Assembly (NCBI GenBank): GCA_000435535.1
Contig: FR884508.1
Coordinates: 1 to 14,212 of the forward strand
Length of the DNA stretch: 14,212 nt
Origin: Clostridium sp. CAG:575
GTDB taxonomy: Bacteria > Bacillota > Clostridia > TANB77 > CAG-508
Reading direction: 5' to 3'
Each line of letters starts with the position of its first letter. Positions within the stretch are counted from its first letter, which is position 1. The position numbers and the translations under genes are program-made. Below the pieces are notes generated by a model. The model worked only from the letters and a program-made list of their open reading frames with translations. It was not told the DNA's origin and did no database searches. This document shows, one piece after another, positions 7,182 through 14,166 of this stretch.

Positions 7182-9185
7182 ATGGAACAAGAAAACATAT
7201 TAGGAAAAGAAAAAATAGGAAAATTAATCAGAAAATTCTCAATCCCTTGTATAATATCAATGCTAGTGAACTCATTATATAACATAGTTGACCAAATATT
7301 TATAGGTCAGGGAGTAGGATATTTAGGAAATGGAGCTACAAACGTAGTATTCCCATTAGTAATGATAGGATTATCATTTTCACTTATGTTTGGAGATGGT
7401 GCATCAGCATATTTAAGTTTAAAATTGGGAGAAAAAAAGAAAAAAGAAGCAGAAATAGGAATTGGAAATGGAATATTGCTTTCTACAATTGTTTCAATTA
7501 TATTCTGTATAGCAACATTAATATTTTTACCACAACTTTTAAAATTGTTTGGATGTACTGAAAATCTAAAAAGCTATGCACTAACTTATGGAAGCATCAT
7601 TGCAATAGGATTACCATTCTCTATGATTGGAACAACATTAAACTCAATAATTAGAGCAGATGGAAGCCCTAAATATTCAATGATAACAATGGTTGCTGGA
7701 GCAATATTAAATACAATATTAGACCCAATATTTATTTTTGTATTACATAAAGGAGTAGAGGGAGCAGCAATTGCAACTGTAATAAGCCAAATTTTAACAT
7801 TTGTTTTAAATATTGCATATGTAAAAAGATTCAAAACAATTAAAATAACAAAGGATTGCTTGAAATTAAGAGTAAATGTATGTAAAAAAATTGTAACACT
7901 TGGAATAAGTAGCTTTATTACTCAAATGAGTATTGTATGTGTTATGACAGCAGAAAATAACTTACTTGGAAAATATGGAGCAGAAAGTAAATTTGGAGCG
8001 GAAATTCCTATAACAGTATTAGGAATAGTAATGAAAATAAATCAAATATTAAATAGCATAATAATTGGTATTGCAGCAGGAAGTCAACCAATATTAGGAT
8101 ATAACTATGGAGCACAGAAATTTGATAGGGTAAAGCAAACTTTAAAAATTGTTTTGGGTTCAAGTGTTATTATAAGTACTATCGCATTCATATTATTCCA
8201 AACAATACCAGATAAATTAATTTTAATATTTGGTAGTGGTGATGCAAATTACATGGAATTTGCTTGCTTAGCATTTAGAACTTACTTATTACTTTGCATA
8301 TTTAATGGTGTTCAAATACCATCAGGAATATTCTTCCAGGCAATTGGGAAAAGCACAAAAAGTGCAATTTTATCACTTTCAAGACAAATTGTTATTTTAA
8401 TACCATCAATGATAATACTTAGCCATATTTTCGGAATTATGGGAGTTTTAGCTGCAGGACCTGTTGCTGACGGATTAGCATTTATATTAGCAGCTATTTT
8501 ATTAGCAAGAGAAATTAAACATTTAAAAAACAACGGAACGGAAGAAGTTATTGTTAAAAAAGACGAGCAAAATAGTATTAAACCAGAAAATAATATTGTA
8601 ATAACAATAGCAAGAGAATATGGTTCTGGAGGAAGATATATAGGAAAGTTAGTAGCTGAAAGACTTGGAATAAAATTATATGACAAAGAATTTATAGCAA
8701 AAATAGCAGAAGATACAGGGCTTTCAAGTGAATATATTGAAAACAATGAACAAAAAAGAAATGTATTGGATAGCTTGAACAACGGATATTATGCAGGATT
8801 AAGCAATGCAGATGAATTATTTGTTAAAGAATCAGAATTGATTAAAAAAATTGCAGGTACAGAATCATGTGTAATAGTAGGAAGATGTGCAGATTTTATA
8901 TTAAAAGACAATAAAAATGTATTAAAAGTATTTATTAATAGTGATATAAATGATAAAATAAAAAGAGCTACAGAAATTTATGGAATGGATACTGAAAAAG
9001 CAGAAAAAGAAATTGCAAGAATAAATAAATTAAGATCAAATCATTATAAATATTATACAGAAAATGAATGGAATGATCCATCAAATTATGATATTTGTAT
9101 AAACAGTGATGCAATTGGTATAGAAAATTCAGTAGAATTAATTTGCAATTTAGCTAATAAGTTATTACCTGTAGAAATCAATTAA
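7182..9185 (+). CDS. MATE-family efflux transporter fused to a cytidylate-kinase-like domain
   Basis: This 667-residue protein has two parts. Residues 1-445 form a MATE multidrug/toxin exporter of the polysaccharide/DinF-like prokaryotic type. The N-terminal segment KFSIPCIISMLVNSLYNIVD and the repeated hydrophobic segments give about twelve membrane helices; such pumps export organic cations or other small molecules using Na+ or H+ gradients. A polar linker (about 446-470) leads to residues 471-667, a cytidylate-kinase-like domain (PF13189 type). It has the family's lysine-poor phosphate loop REYGSGGRYIG (478-488), a second block ELIKKIAGTESCVIVGRCADFIL, and a C-terminal RINKLRSNHYKYYTENEW arginine/tyrosine segment with a DICINSD strand. 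The kinase part should face the cytoplasm. The frame is continuous with no sign of a sequencing join, and its base composition fits the neighbours. Its substrate and the purpose of the fusion are unknown. Confidence 0.9.
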   Translation: MEQENILGKEKIGKLIRKFSIPCIISMLVNSLYNIVDQIFIGQGVGYLGNGATNVVFPLVMIGLSFSLMFGDGASAYLSLKLGEKKKKEAEIGIGNGILLSTIVSIIFCIATLIFLPQLLKLFGCTENLKSYALTYGSIIAIGLPFSMIGTTLNSIIRADGSPKYSMITMVAGAILNTILDPIFIFVLHKGVEGAAIATVISQILTFVLNIAYVKRFKTIKITKDCLKLRVNVCKKIVTLGISSFITQMSIVCVMTAENNLLGKYGAESKFGAEIPITVLGIVMKINQILNSIIIGIAAGSQPILGYNYGAQKFDRVKQTLKIVLGSSVIISTIAFILFQTIPDKLILIFGSGDANYMEFACLAFRTYLLLCIFNGVQIPSGIFFQAIGKSTKSAILSLSRQIVILIPSMIILSHIFGIMGVLAAGPVADGLAFILAAILLAREIKHLKNNGTEEVIVKKDEQNSIKPENNIVITIAREYGSGGRYIGKLVAERLGIKLYDKEFIAKIAEDTGLSSEYIENNEQKRNVLDSLNNGYYAGLSNADELFVKESELIKKIAGTESCVIVGRCADFILKDNKNVLKVFINSDINDKIKRATEIYGMDTEKAEKEIARINKLRSNHYKYYTENEWNDPSNYDICINSDAIGIENSVELICNLANKLLPVEIN

Positions 9186-9193
9186 TATAATAT

Positions 9194-9238
9194 AAATGAC
9201 ATGATAAAATTTTCTTCTTAATTTTTTCATGTCATTTT
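9194..9238 (+). terminator. Terminator of the MATE-kinase gene
   Basis: The 11-bp stem AAATGACATGA/TCATGTCATTT (9194-9204 with 9227-9237) has a loop that can extend through AAAATT/AATTTT pairing. It ends in a short T run and begins 8 bases after the stop. Confidence 0.65.
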
Positions 9239-9276
9239 AAATTAAAATTCATTTAAAATTGGAAAGAAGTGATAAA

Positions 9277-10381
9277 ATGTTAGAATTAGAAGAAAATAAC
9301 AGACTATTAGAAGAATTAAAACAAAAATTGCAGAATTTAGGTGAGTCTCTTTGACATATCAACAACAGAAAAAGAACTAAAAGTTTTAGAAGAGATAACA
9401 TCAAATGCAGAATTTTGGAATTCCAATAATGAAGAAACAGCAAAAGTTTTATCTCAAATTAAAAATCTAAAAAGTAAGAGTACAAAATATAGAAATATAG
9501 AAAAAGAAATAAATGAATGTATAGAATTATCTGAACTACTAAAAGACGAATTTGAAGAAGAACTTTTAAAAGAAGTTTTAAAAAATACTAAAAAAATCCA
9601 GAAGGAACTAGAAAAATTAGAACTAGAAACGTTGTTATCTGGTAAATATGATGTAAACAATGCAATTATCACAATCCATCCAGGAGCAGGTGGAACAGAA
9701 TCACAGGATTGGGCTGAAATGTTATATAGAATGTATACTAGATGGGCAACAAAAAATGATTATGAGGTTAAAGAACTTGATTATTTAGAAGGGGAAGAGG
9801 CAGGACTAAAAAGCGTTACATTTGAGATTGTTGGACAAAATGCTTATGGATATATGAGAAGTGAAAAAGGAGTACACAGATTAGTCAGAATTTCTCCTTT
9901 TGATAGTGGTGGAAGACGTCATACATCATTTGCATCAGTTGAAGTATTACCAGAAATAACAGATGATATTGAAATAAATATAAATCCAGATGATTTAAGA
10001 ATAGACACTTATCGTGCTTCAGGTGCAGGAGGACAACACATAAATAAGACATCATCAGCAGTCAGAATTACGCACATACCAACAAATATAGTTGTAGCAT
10101 GTCAATCAGAACGTTCTCAAATTCAAAATAGAGAAACAGCTATGAAAATGTTAAAATCAAAATTATTTGATTTGAAAGAACAAGAACATAAAGAAAAAAT
10201 TGAGGATTTAAAAGGAGAACAAAAAGATATAGCTTGGGGAAGTCAAATCCGTTCATATGTATTTTGTCCATATACAATGGTTAAAGACCACAGAACAAAT
10301 TACGAAGTTGGAAATGTTCAAGGTGTTATGGATGGAGATTTAGATGGATTTATGGAAAGCTATTTAAAAAATGAGAATTAA
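9277..10381 (+). CDS. prfB: Peptide chain release factor 2, with programmed +1 frameshift
   Basis: RF2 recognises UGA and UAA in the ribosome and triggers peptide release. The gene is read as 9277-9351 joined to 9353-10381, skipping T9352, for 367 residues, close to E. coli RF2 (365). The first 25 codons end at CTT followed by an in-frame TGA (9352-9354); the remainder continues in the +1 frame with DISTTEKE. Residues about 1-110 are a coiled-coil-rich N-terminal domain. The stop-reading tripeptide Ser-Pro-Phe lies at 206-208 and the catalytic GGQ at 251-253 in RASGAGGQHINKTSSA. The start ATG has a modest GAAGTGA site upstream. The GTG at 9341 that would begin the second frame is not a real start. 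No separate promoter is clear; the upstream gene has a terminator at 9194-9238, so one must exist in the short gap or read-through supplies it. Confidence 0.97.
9339..9355 (+). promoter_or_regulatory. Programmed +1 frameshift site of prfB
   Basis: An internal Shine-Dalgarno-like AGGTGA (9339-9344) precedes the slip codon CTT (9349-9351) and the stop TGA followed by C (9352-9355). This is the classical RF2 autoregulatory arrangement: when RF2 is scarce, slow UGA decoding lets the ribosome slip one base forward. The stimulator is AGGTGA rather than the common AGGGGG but is fully complementary to the 16S anti-SD. Confidence 0.95.
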
Positions 10382-10533
10382 TATTTTCTTGTTAAATTAT
10401 AACATAAAATCCAAAGTTTGCTACGTAAAATAGCATATTTCTATTGACCATATAAAATAAAAATCATATAATATAAAAAGCCATATTTTGAATAAGATAA
10501 GGCTTTATATATTATTTTAAAGAGGTGGCCAAA
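10382..10533 (+). promoter_or_regulatory. Promoter and leader of the aspartokinase gene
   Basis: TTGACC (10444-10449), 17 bases and TATAAT (10467-10472) make a near-consensus sigma-A promoter. A hairpin AAAGCC/GGCTTT (10477-10482 with 10501-10506) would sit at the very start of the transcript. AGAGGTGG (10521-10528) is the ribosome site, 5 bases before ATG 10534. A 5-bp TGCTA/TAGCA hairpin about 40 bases after prfB has no T run and is a poor terminator. Confidence 0.75.
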
Positions 10534-11493
10534 ATGGACACAATAGTCATGAAATTTGGAGGAAGTTCTGTTGCAGATAATGAAAGATTAAAAATTGTAG
10601 CACAAAAAATAATTGACTTATACAATAAAGAAAACAACATTGTTGTAATACTTTCTGCACAAGGAAAAACAACAGATAAACTAATTAATGAAGCAATACA
10701 ACTTTCTGAAAATACAAAAGATAGGGAAATGGATATGTTACTTAGTTCAGGAGAACAAATAGCAGTGGCAAAATTAAGCATTTTATTAAATGGATTAGGA
10801 TATAATGCAATTTCACTGACGGGTTGGCAAGCTGGGATTTTAACTAATAATACAAATCAAAATGCAACTATAGAAAATATAGATACAACAAGAATTTTAA
10901 ATGAACTGACACAAAGAAACATCGTTATTGTAACAGGATTCCAAGGATATAACGAAAATTTAGATATTACGACATTGGGTAGGGGTGGCTCAGACACATC
11001 TGCAGTTGCAATTGCTGCAGCTTTAAATGCAAAAGAATGTTATATTTTTTCTGATGTTGATGGTGTATATACCGCAGACCCTAACAAAATAGAAAATGCA
11101 AAAAAATTATCAGCACTTTCATATAATGAAATGATGGAAATATCAAGTGAAGGGGCAAAAGTTCTTCATAATAGATGTGTTGAAATAGGAGAAAAATTTA
11201 AAATTCCTATTATCACAAAGTCAACATTTAATAATAAAGCAGGTACAATAATTACAGATATTATAGAAGAAAATACTATAAAAAGCGTTGTAAAAAAAGA
11301 TATTTCTAGAATTTCTATTGTTGGAAATGGAATTATTAGGAATTATGAATGTATAAGAAAAATTTTAGATATTATAGAAAAAAATAAGTTAGAAATGCTT
11401 GAATTTGATGTTTCTGAATCAAAAATTTCTGTTGATTTTAAAGGAATTGTTGATGATAGAATCTTGAATGAAATACATGAAAGTGTAATATAA
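10534..11493 (+). CDS. Aspartate kinase with a single ACT domain
   Basis: Aspartokinase phosphorylates aspartate, opening the lysine/threonine/methionine/diaminopimelate pathway. The kinase motifs are intact: KFGGSS (7-12), LGRGGSDTSA (148-157) and DVDGVYTADP (174-183). The start is ATG 10534, since the longer in-frame GTG at 10525 lies inside the AGAGGTGG ribosome site. The protein is 319 residues, about 80 short of the usual 400. After TKSTFNNKAGTII (228-240) it passes almost directly to ISRISIVG...ISVDFKG...LNEIHESVI (257-319). This matches the second ACT domain of normal enzymes (SKVSIVG...IKISV...LHEAF), so the first ACT, which usually forms the lysine-binding site, is missing. Feedback control is therefore probably altered. 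The reading frame is clean, so this looks like an evolved short form and not decay. It is monocistronic, ending at a shared terminator. Confidence 0.93.
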   Translation: MDTIVMKFGGSSVADNERLKIVAQKIIDLYNKENNIVVILSAQGKTTDKLINEAIQLSENTKDREMDMLLSSGEQIAVAKLSILLNGLGYNAISLTGWQAGILTNNTNQNATIENIDTTRILNELTQRNIVIVTGFQGYNENLDITTLGRGGSDTSAVAIAAALNAKECYIFSDVDGVYTADPNKIENAKKLSALSYNEMMEISSEGAKVLHNRCVEIGEKFKIPIITKSTFNNKAGTIITDIIEENTIKSVVKKDISRISIVGNGIIRNYECIRKILDIIEKNKLEMLEFDVSESKISVDFKGIVDDRILNEIHESVI

Positions 11494-11505
11494 AAAATAT
11501 AAATA

Positions 11506-11535
11506 CCATAATTATATTCTAATATATAATTATGG
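11506..11535. terminator. AT-rich inverted repeat after aspartokinase
   Basis: A perfect 12-bp stem, CCATAATTATAT and its complement (11506-11517 with 11524-11535), has a 6-base loop. It has no T run, so it is probably an accessory hairpin ahead of the stronger terminator. Confidence 0.4.
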
Positions 11536-11548
11536 ATTACTCTAAAAT

Positions 11549-11593
11549 TATGAAAAAATCGCTGCCAAATATATAAACAGCGATTTTTTCATA
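11549..11593. terminator. Bidirectional terminator between aspartokinase and phoH-type gene
   Basis: A 16-bp stem (11549-11564 with 11578-11593, core AAAAAATCGCTG/CAGCGATTTTTT) has a 13-base loop. It ends in six T on the plus strand and six T on the minus strand. It serves both convergent genes. Confidence 0.92.
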
Positions 11594-11596
11594 TTA

Positions 11597-13066
11597 CTAC
11601 AAAATTTTTGCAGCAACATAAGCTAACTTACTTCTAACAGACTCTTCATCTTCAAGAGTAACCTGCCAACACAAAGAATTTCCTTTCATTTTTTCCGAAA
11701 GATAAACCAAACCATTATATCGTTCATTTAGTTCTGGATTATCAATCTGAGTAGGATCACCAAGAAAGATAAATTTAGATCCTTCACCAGCCCTTGTTAC
11801 AATACTTTTAATTACAGAAGGTTCAATATTCTGAGCTTCATCGATGATAAAAACAGTATCAATTATGCTTCGACCTCTAAGATGACCAATTAACTGTAAA
11901 ACAATAGTTCCCTGTTCTATCAACAATTTTGCACTTTCCTTGGCTGTCTTAGCTGGAGAATCCAAAAAGCCTCCTTTATCATCATCTGAATCACTTCCTA
12001 AATTATGTTTTTTAACATTATTTAATTTGTTATTGCTGTTCTTTTCTTTTTTTGCTTTTTTCTTTCCTAACAATAATGTTAAATTATCCATAATACCACC
12101 AAGATAAGGATCAAATTTCTGTTCCAAAGCACCTGGTAAGTAACCCAGATTTTCTTCTCTTAAAGTTTCTGTAGGTGTTGTTACTAAAATTTGAGAATAA
12201 ATCTTATCATTAGGTTCTGTAGTTTTTTGTAAAGCACATGCCATAGAAAGAATTGTTTTTCCTGTTCCAGCTCCTCCTTTTATAATAACAATTGGTGCTT
12301 CATCTGGAGAAGATAATAAAGCTTCTAAAGCCATATGTTGACCAGCCTTTTTAGCATTAATACCATATGGGCGGCTCTCAGAATATTTTAAAGGAACTAT
12401 CTTCTTGCCATCATACCTTGCTAATATAGTGTGATTCGGATCACATAAAGAAGAAATTGTTAAGAAAAGATTTGGAATCCATTCTATTTCATTATATTTG
12501 ATAATCTCTTTAATTTCAAGATATCCTCTAGAATAAAAAAGATCCAATCTTTCGTCACTAACCTTACAGCTTATTCTTCCTTTGTACTGATCTTCTAGTG
12601 TTGGAAAAATATCATCTTTAAAAGGCTGTGCTCTAATGCCAAGCGACTGTAACTTCATTCTAAAAGCCGGACTTTTAGAAATTACAATAATAGGAACACT
12701 TTTTCCTAATTTGTTTTTAAGCCCTAATGCTATTTTAATTCTACGTTTATTAAATGGGGAAAGGTTGCCAACATTCTTAGAAATCTCAACATCATGATAA
12801 CCTTTTTCGAATCTAAGAATAGAACCATTCTTTTGCCGTACGCCATCATCTGATAAAAGATCTGTTACTCTGAACATTGAAAAATAGTCCAATAACTTCT
12901 TTGCAATTCTTCCTTTCTCTGTAAAATTCGTTGAAAGCTTATGCAATTCATCAATTCCTTCAGGAAATGGAATAATTATAGTATTATCATTTCCAAACCG
13001 AAGAGTACTATCTTCACTAGATGTCAATGACTGAATCCCTAAAATAAAGATTTTTTTTGCTGCCAT
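11597..13066 (-). CDS. PIN-PhoH family ATPase (YlaK/PhoH2-like) with degenerate PIN domain
   Basis: A 489-residue protein. Residues about 4-150 follow the PIN nuclease fold and about 235-489 form a PhoH P-loop ATPase; PIN-PhoH (PhoH2) proteins are described as RNA helicase/ribonucleases. The ATPase half is intact: Walker A GGAGTGKT (264-271), TTPTETL (296-302), Walker B VFIIDEAQN (405-413), GDPTQID (436-442). A charged low-complexity insert rich in Lys, Asn and Asp (about 335-366) interrupts it. In the PIN half the usual first Asp (LDT) reads LGI (Gly10), and the TND motif reads SKS (131-133 region) before FRMKLQSLGIRA; only the IDEL acidic pair (38-41) survives. So it is probably not an active nuclease. 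The start is supported by AAGGAG 8 bases upstream. It is divergent from yabP, behind a promoter that overlaps a large palindrome. Confidence 0.9.
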   Translation of the reverse strand: MAAKKIFILGIQSLTSSEDSTLRFGNDNTIIIPFPEGIDELHKLSTNFTEKGRIAKKLLDYFSMFRVTDLLSDDGVRQKNGSILRFEKGYHDVEISKNVGNLSPFNKRRIKIALGLKNKLGKSVPIIVISKSPAFRMKLQSLGIRAQPFKDDIFPTLEDQYKGRISCKVSDERLDLFYSRGYLEIKEIIKYNEIEWIPNLFLTISSLCDPNHTILARYDGKKIVPLKYSESRPYGINAKKAGQHMALEALLSSPDEAPIVIIKGGAGTGKTILSMACALQKTTEPNDKIYSQILVTTPTETLREENLGYLPGALEQKFDPYLGGIMDNLTLLLGKKKAKKEKNSNNKLNNVKKHNLGSDSDDDKGGFLDSPAKTAKESAKLLIEQGTIVLQLIGHLRGRSIIDTVFIIDEAQNIEPSVIKSIVTRAGEGSKFIFLGDPTQIDNPELNERYNGLVYLSEKMKGNSLCWQVTLEDEESVRSKLAYVAAKIL

Positions 13067-13074
13067 AAGTTACG

Positions 13075-13080
13075 CTCCTT
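13075..13080 (-). promoter_or_regulatory. Ribosome binding site of the phoH-type gene
   Basis: AAGGAG on the minus strand, 8 bases before the ATG at 13066. Confidence 0.8.
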
Positions 13081-13094
13081 TTCTTTAAAAGTTT

Positions 13095-13123
13095 TATATT
13101 CATAATAGTATATTATGAATATA
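13095..13123. repeat. Inverted repeat in the phoH-type gene leader
   Basis: 13-base arms (13095-13107 and 13111-13123, core ATTCATAATA) are separated by GTA. It lies downstream of the -10 box of the minus-strand gene, so it is in that gene's leader, directly next to the larger palindrome. Confidence 0.75.
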
Positions 13124-13149
13124 TATAATAGTTACGTAACTATTATATA
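13122..13149. promoter_or_regulatory. Perfect 28-bp palindrome, likely operator of the phoH-type gene
   Basis: Every base from 13122 to 13135 pairs with its mirror from 13136 to 13149 (centre ATAGTTAC|GTAACTAT). It covers the -10 box and start point of the minus-strand promoter, the usual place for a repressor site. The protein that binds it is not identified. Confidence 0.7.
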
Positions 13150-13170
13150 CCAAAACTTGACATAATTCAA
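13142..13170 (-). promoter_or_regulatory. Promoter of the phoH-type gene
   Basis: On the minus strand TTGAAT (13170-13165), a 17-base spacer and TATAAT (13147-13142). Transcription would start near 13135, at the centre of the palindrome, leaving a leader of about 70 bases. Confidence 0.7.
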
Positions 13171-13260
13171 CAAAATTCAAAAATTATTTTTTTGTTCTAA
13201 AAAAGACAACCATTGAATATATATAAATATCAGGAAAATAAAGAAAAGGAGACATGTATT

Positions 13261-13557
13261 ATGACTGTTGATGAAAGAAAAAATCTAAGTACAGGAGTTA
13301 TACAAAATTTAATTTTAGAAAATAGGGGAAAGTTAAGTATATCAGGAGTAAATGACGTATTAAGTTTTGATGATCAAGTTGTTATGGTTGAAACAGAACT
13401 AGGCTTATTAACAGTAAAGGGAGAAGGACTTAGAATAAATAAATTAAGTATTGACACTTCAGAAGTAATAGTAGAAGGAGATATATCTTATTTAGCATAT
13501 AGTGATAAAGAAATGGAAAAAAATAAAAGTAGTATTATTAGTAAAATATTCAAGTAG
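13261..13557 (+). CDS. yabP: Sporulation protein YabP
   Basis: A 98-residue protein (B. subtilis YabP is about 100). The family is conserved in endospore formers and is needed for normal spore envelope assembly; its biochemical role is not known. Diagnostic parts are LENRGKLSISGVNDVLSFDDQVV at the N-terminal side and a LLTVKGEGLRI/EGDISYLAYSD beta-rich core. The start is ATG 13261, with AAGGAG 9 bases upstream; an in-frame TTG at 13213 would give a longer, poorly supported protein. yabQ follows after 23 bases and a divIC-like gene after that, the standard order. In B. subtilis the family is under the mother-cell factor sigma-E; I could not pick out a convincing sigma-E promoter here. Confidence 0.93.
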   Translation: MTVDERKNLSTGVIQNLILENRGKLSISGVNDVLSFDDQVVMVETELGLLTVKGEGLRINKLSIDTSEVIVEGDISYLAYSDKEMEKNKSSIISKIFK

Positions 13558-13580
13558 GAATTTATAAAAACAAAGGATGG

Positions 13581-14087
13581 ATGATTTATATGATTTTAAA
13601 TCAAGCTTATATTTTCTTAATATTTGTAATAAATGGTTTTTTAATAGGTATTTTATTTGATATTTTTAGAATTTTAAGAAAAAGCTTTAAAACAAAAGAT
13701 ATTATTACATATATAGAGGACATATTATTTTGGATTTTAACAGGTTTACTACTACTATACTCTATATTTACCTTTAGTAATGGAGAACTTCGATTATACA
13801 TGTTTTTAGGCGTATTTATAGGATGCATTTTATATATGATAATAATTAGTCAATATTTTATAAAAATAAACGTAAAAATAATCTTATTTACAAAAGGAAT
13901 CGTCTATAAAATATTTTATATTTTAACTTTTCCAATGAGAATATTATTAAAAATACTTAAAAAATTTCTATTTAAACCAATTCATTTTCTAACAATAAAT
14001 ATTAAAAAAATTCAAAAAAATATAAAAGAAAAATGCAAAAATTTGATTAATTTTAATAGAAAGAAAATAAAAACACAAAAAACTTAA
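13581..14087 (+). CDS. yabQ: Spore cortex protein YabQ
   Basis: A membrane protein of the spore_YabQ family, needed for cortex formation in B. subtilis and located in the mother-cell membrane around the forespore. The 168-residue frame has an N-terminal membrane segment (residues about 6-26), the family-typical loop DIFRILRKSFKTKDIITYIEDILFW, and two or three further hydrophobic segments (to about residue 125). A very Lys/Ile-rich basic tail follows. Two in-frame ATGs (13581 and 13590) compete. AAGGA at 13573-13577 is 3 bases from the first and 12 from the second; MILNQ (13590) is the family-like beginning, so the true protein may be 165 residues. It lies between yabP and a divIC-like gene. 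Confidence 0.92.
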   Translation: MIYMILNQAYIFLIFVINGFLIGILFDIFRILRKSFKTKDIITYIEDILFWILTGLLLLYSIFTFSNGELRLYMFLGVFIGCILYMIIISQYFIKINVKIILFTKGIVYKIFYILTFPMRILLKILKKFLFKPIHFLTINIKKIQKNIKEKCKNLINFNRKKIKTQKT

Positions 14088-14104
14088 TTTTTTTCAAAAT
14101 TAAG
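14083..14104 (+). terminator. Weak hairpin overlapping the yabQ stop
   Basis: CTTAATTTT and its complement AAAATTAAG (14083-14091, 14096-14104) form a 9-bp stem with a 4-base loop that includes the stop codon. No T run follows, so it may modulate rather than end transcription into the next gene. Confidence 0.3.
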
Positions 14105-14166
14105 AAGGATTTTATCAAAAAAAGTAGAAATATATATTATATGAATTTTAGACTGGAGATAAACAG

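Noticed and set aside
8312..8782. Minus-strand 156-codon frame inside the MATE-kinase gene
   Set aside because: It spans the linker on the opposite strand and has no ribosome site or recognisable domain; a shadow frame.
9341..9352. GTG at 9341 as a start of a 346-residue RF2
   Set aside because: It lies within the AGGTGA stimulator of the frameshift site; the true start at 9277 plus the CTT-TGA-C slip gives the full RF2 length.
10525..10533. GTG start extending the aspartokinase by three residues
   Set aside because: The GTG is part of the AGAGGTGG ribosome site serving ATG 10534.
13157..13190. TTGACA on the plus strand as a yabP promoter
   Set aside because: No acceptable -10 box lies at 16-18 bases, and yabP is expected to use a sporulation sigma factor.
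13213..13260. TTG start giving a 114-residue YabP
   Set aside because: There is no ribosome site before it, and the YabP family begins at the ATG 13261 equivalent, which has AAGGAG.
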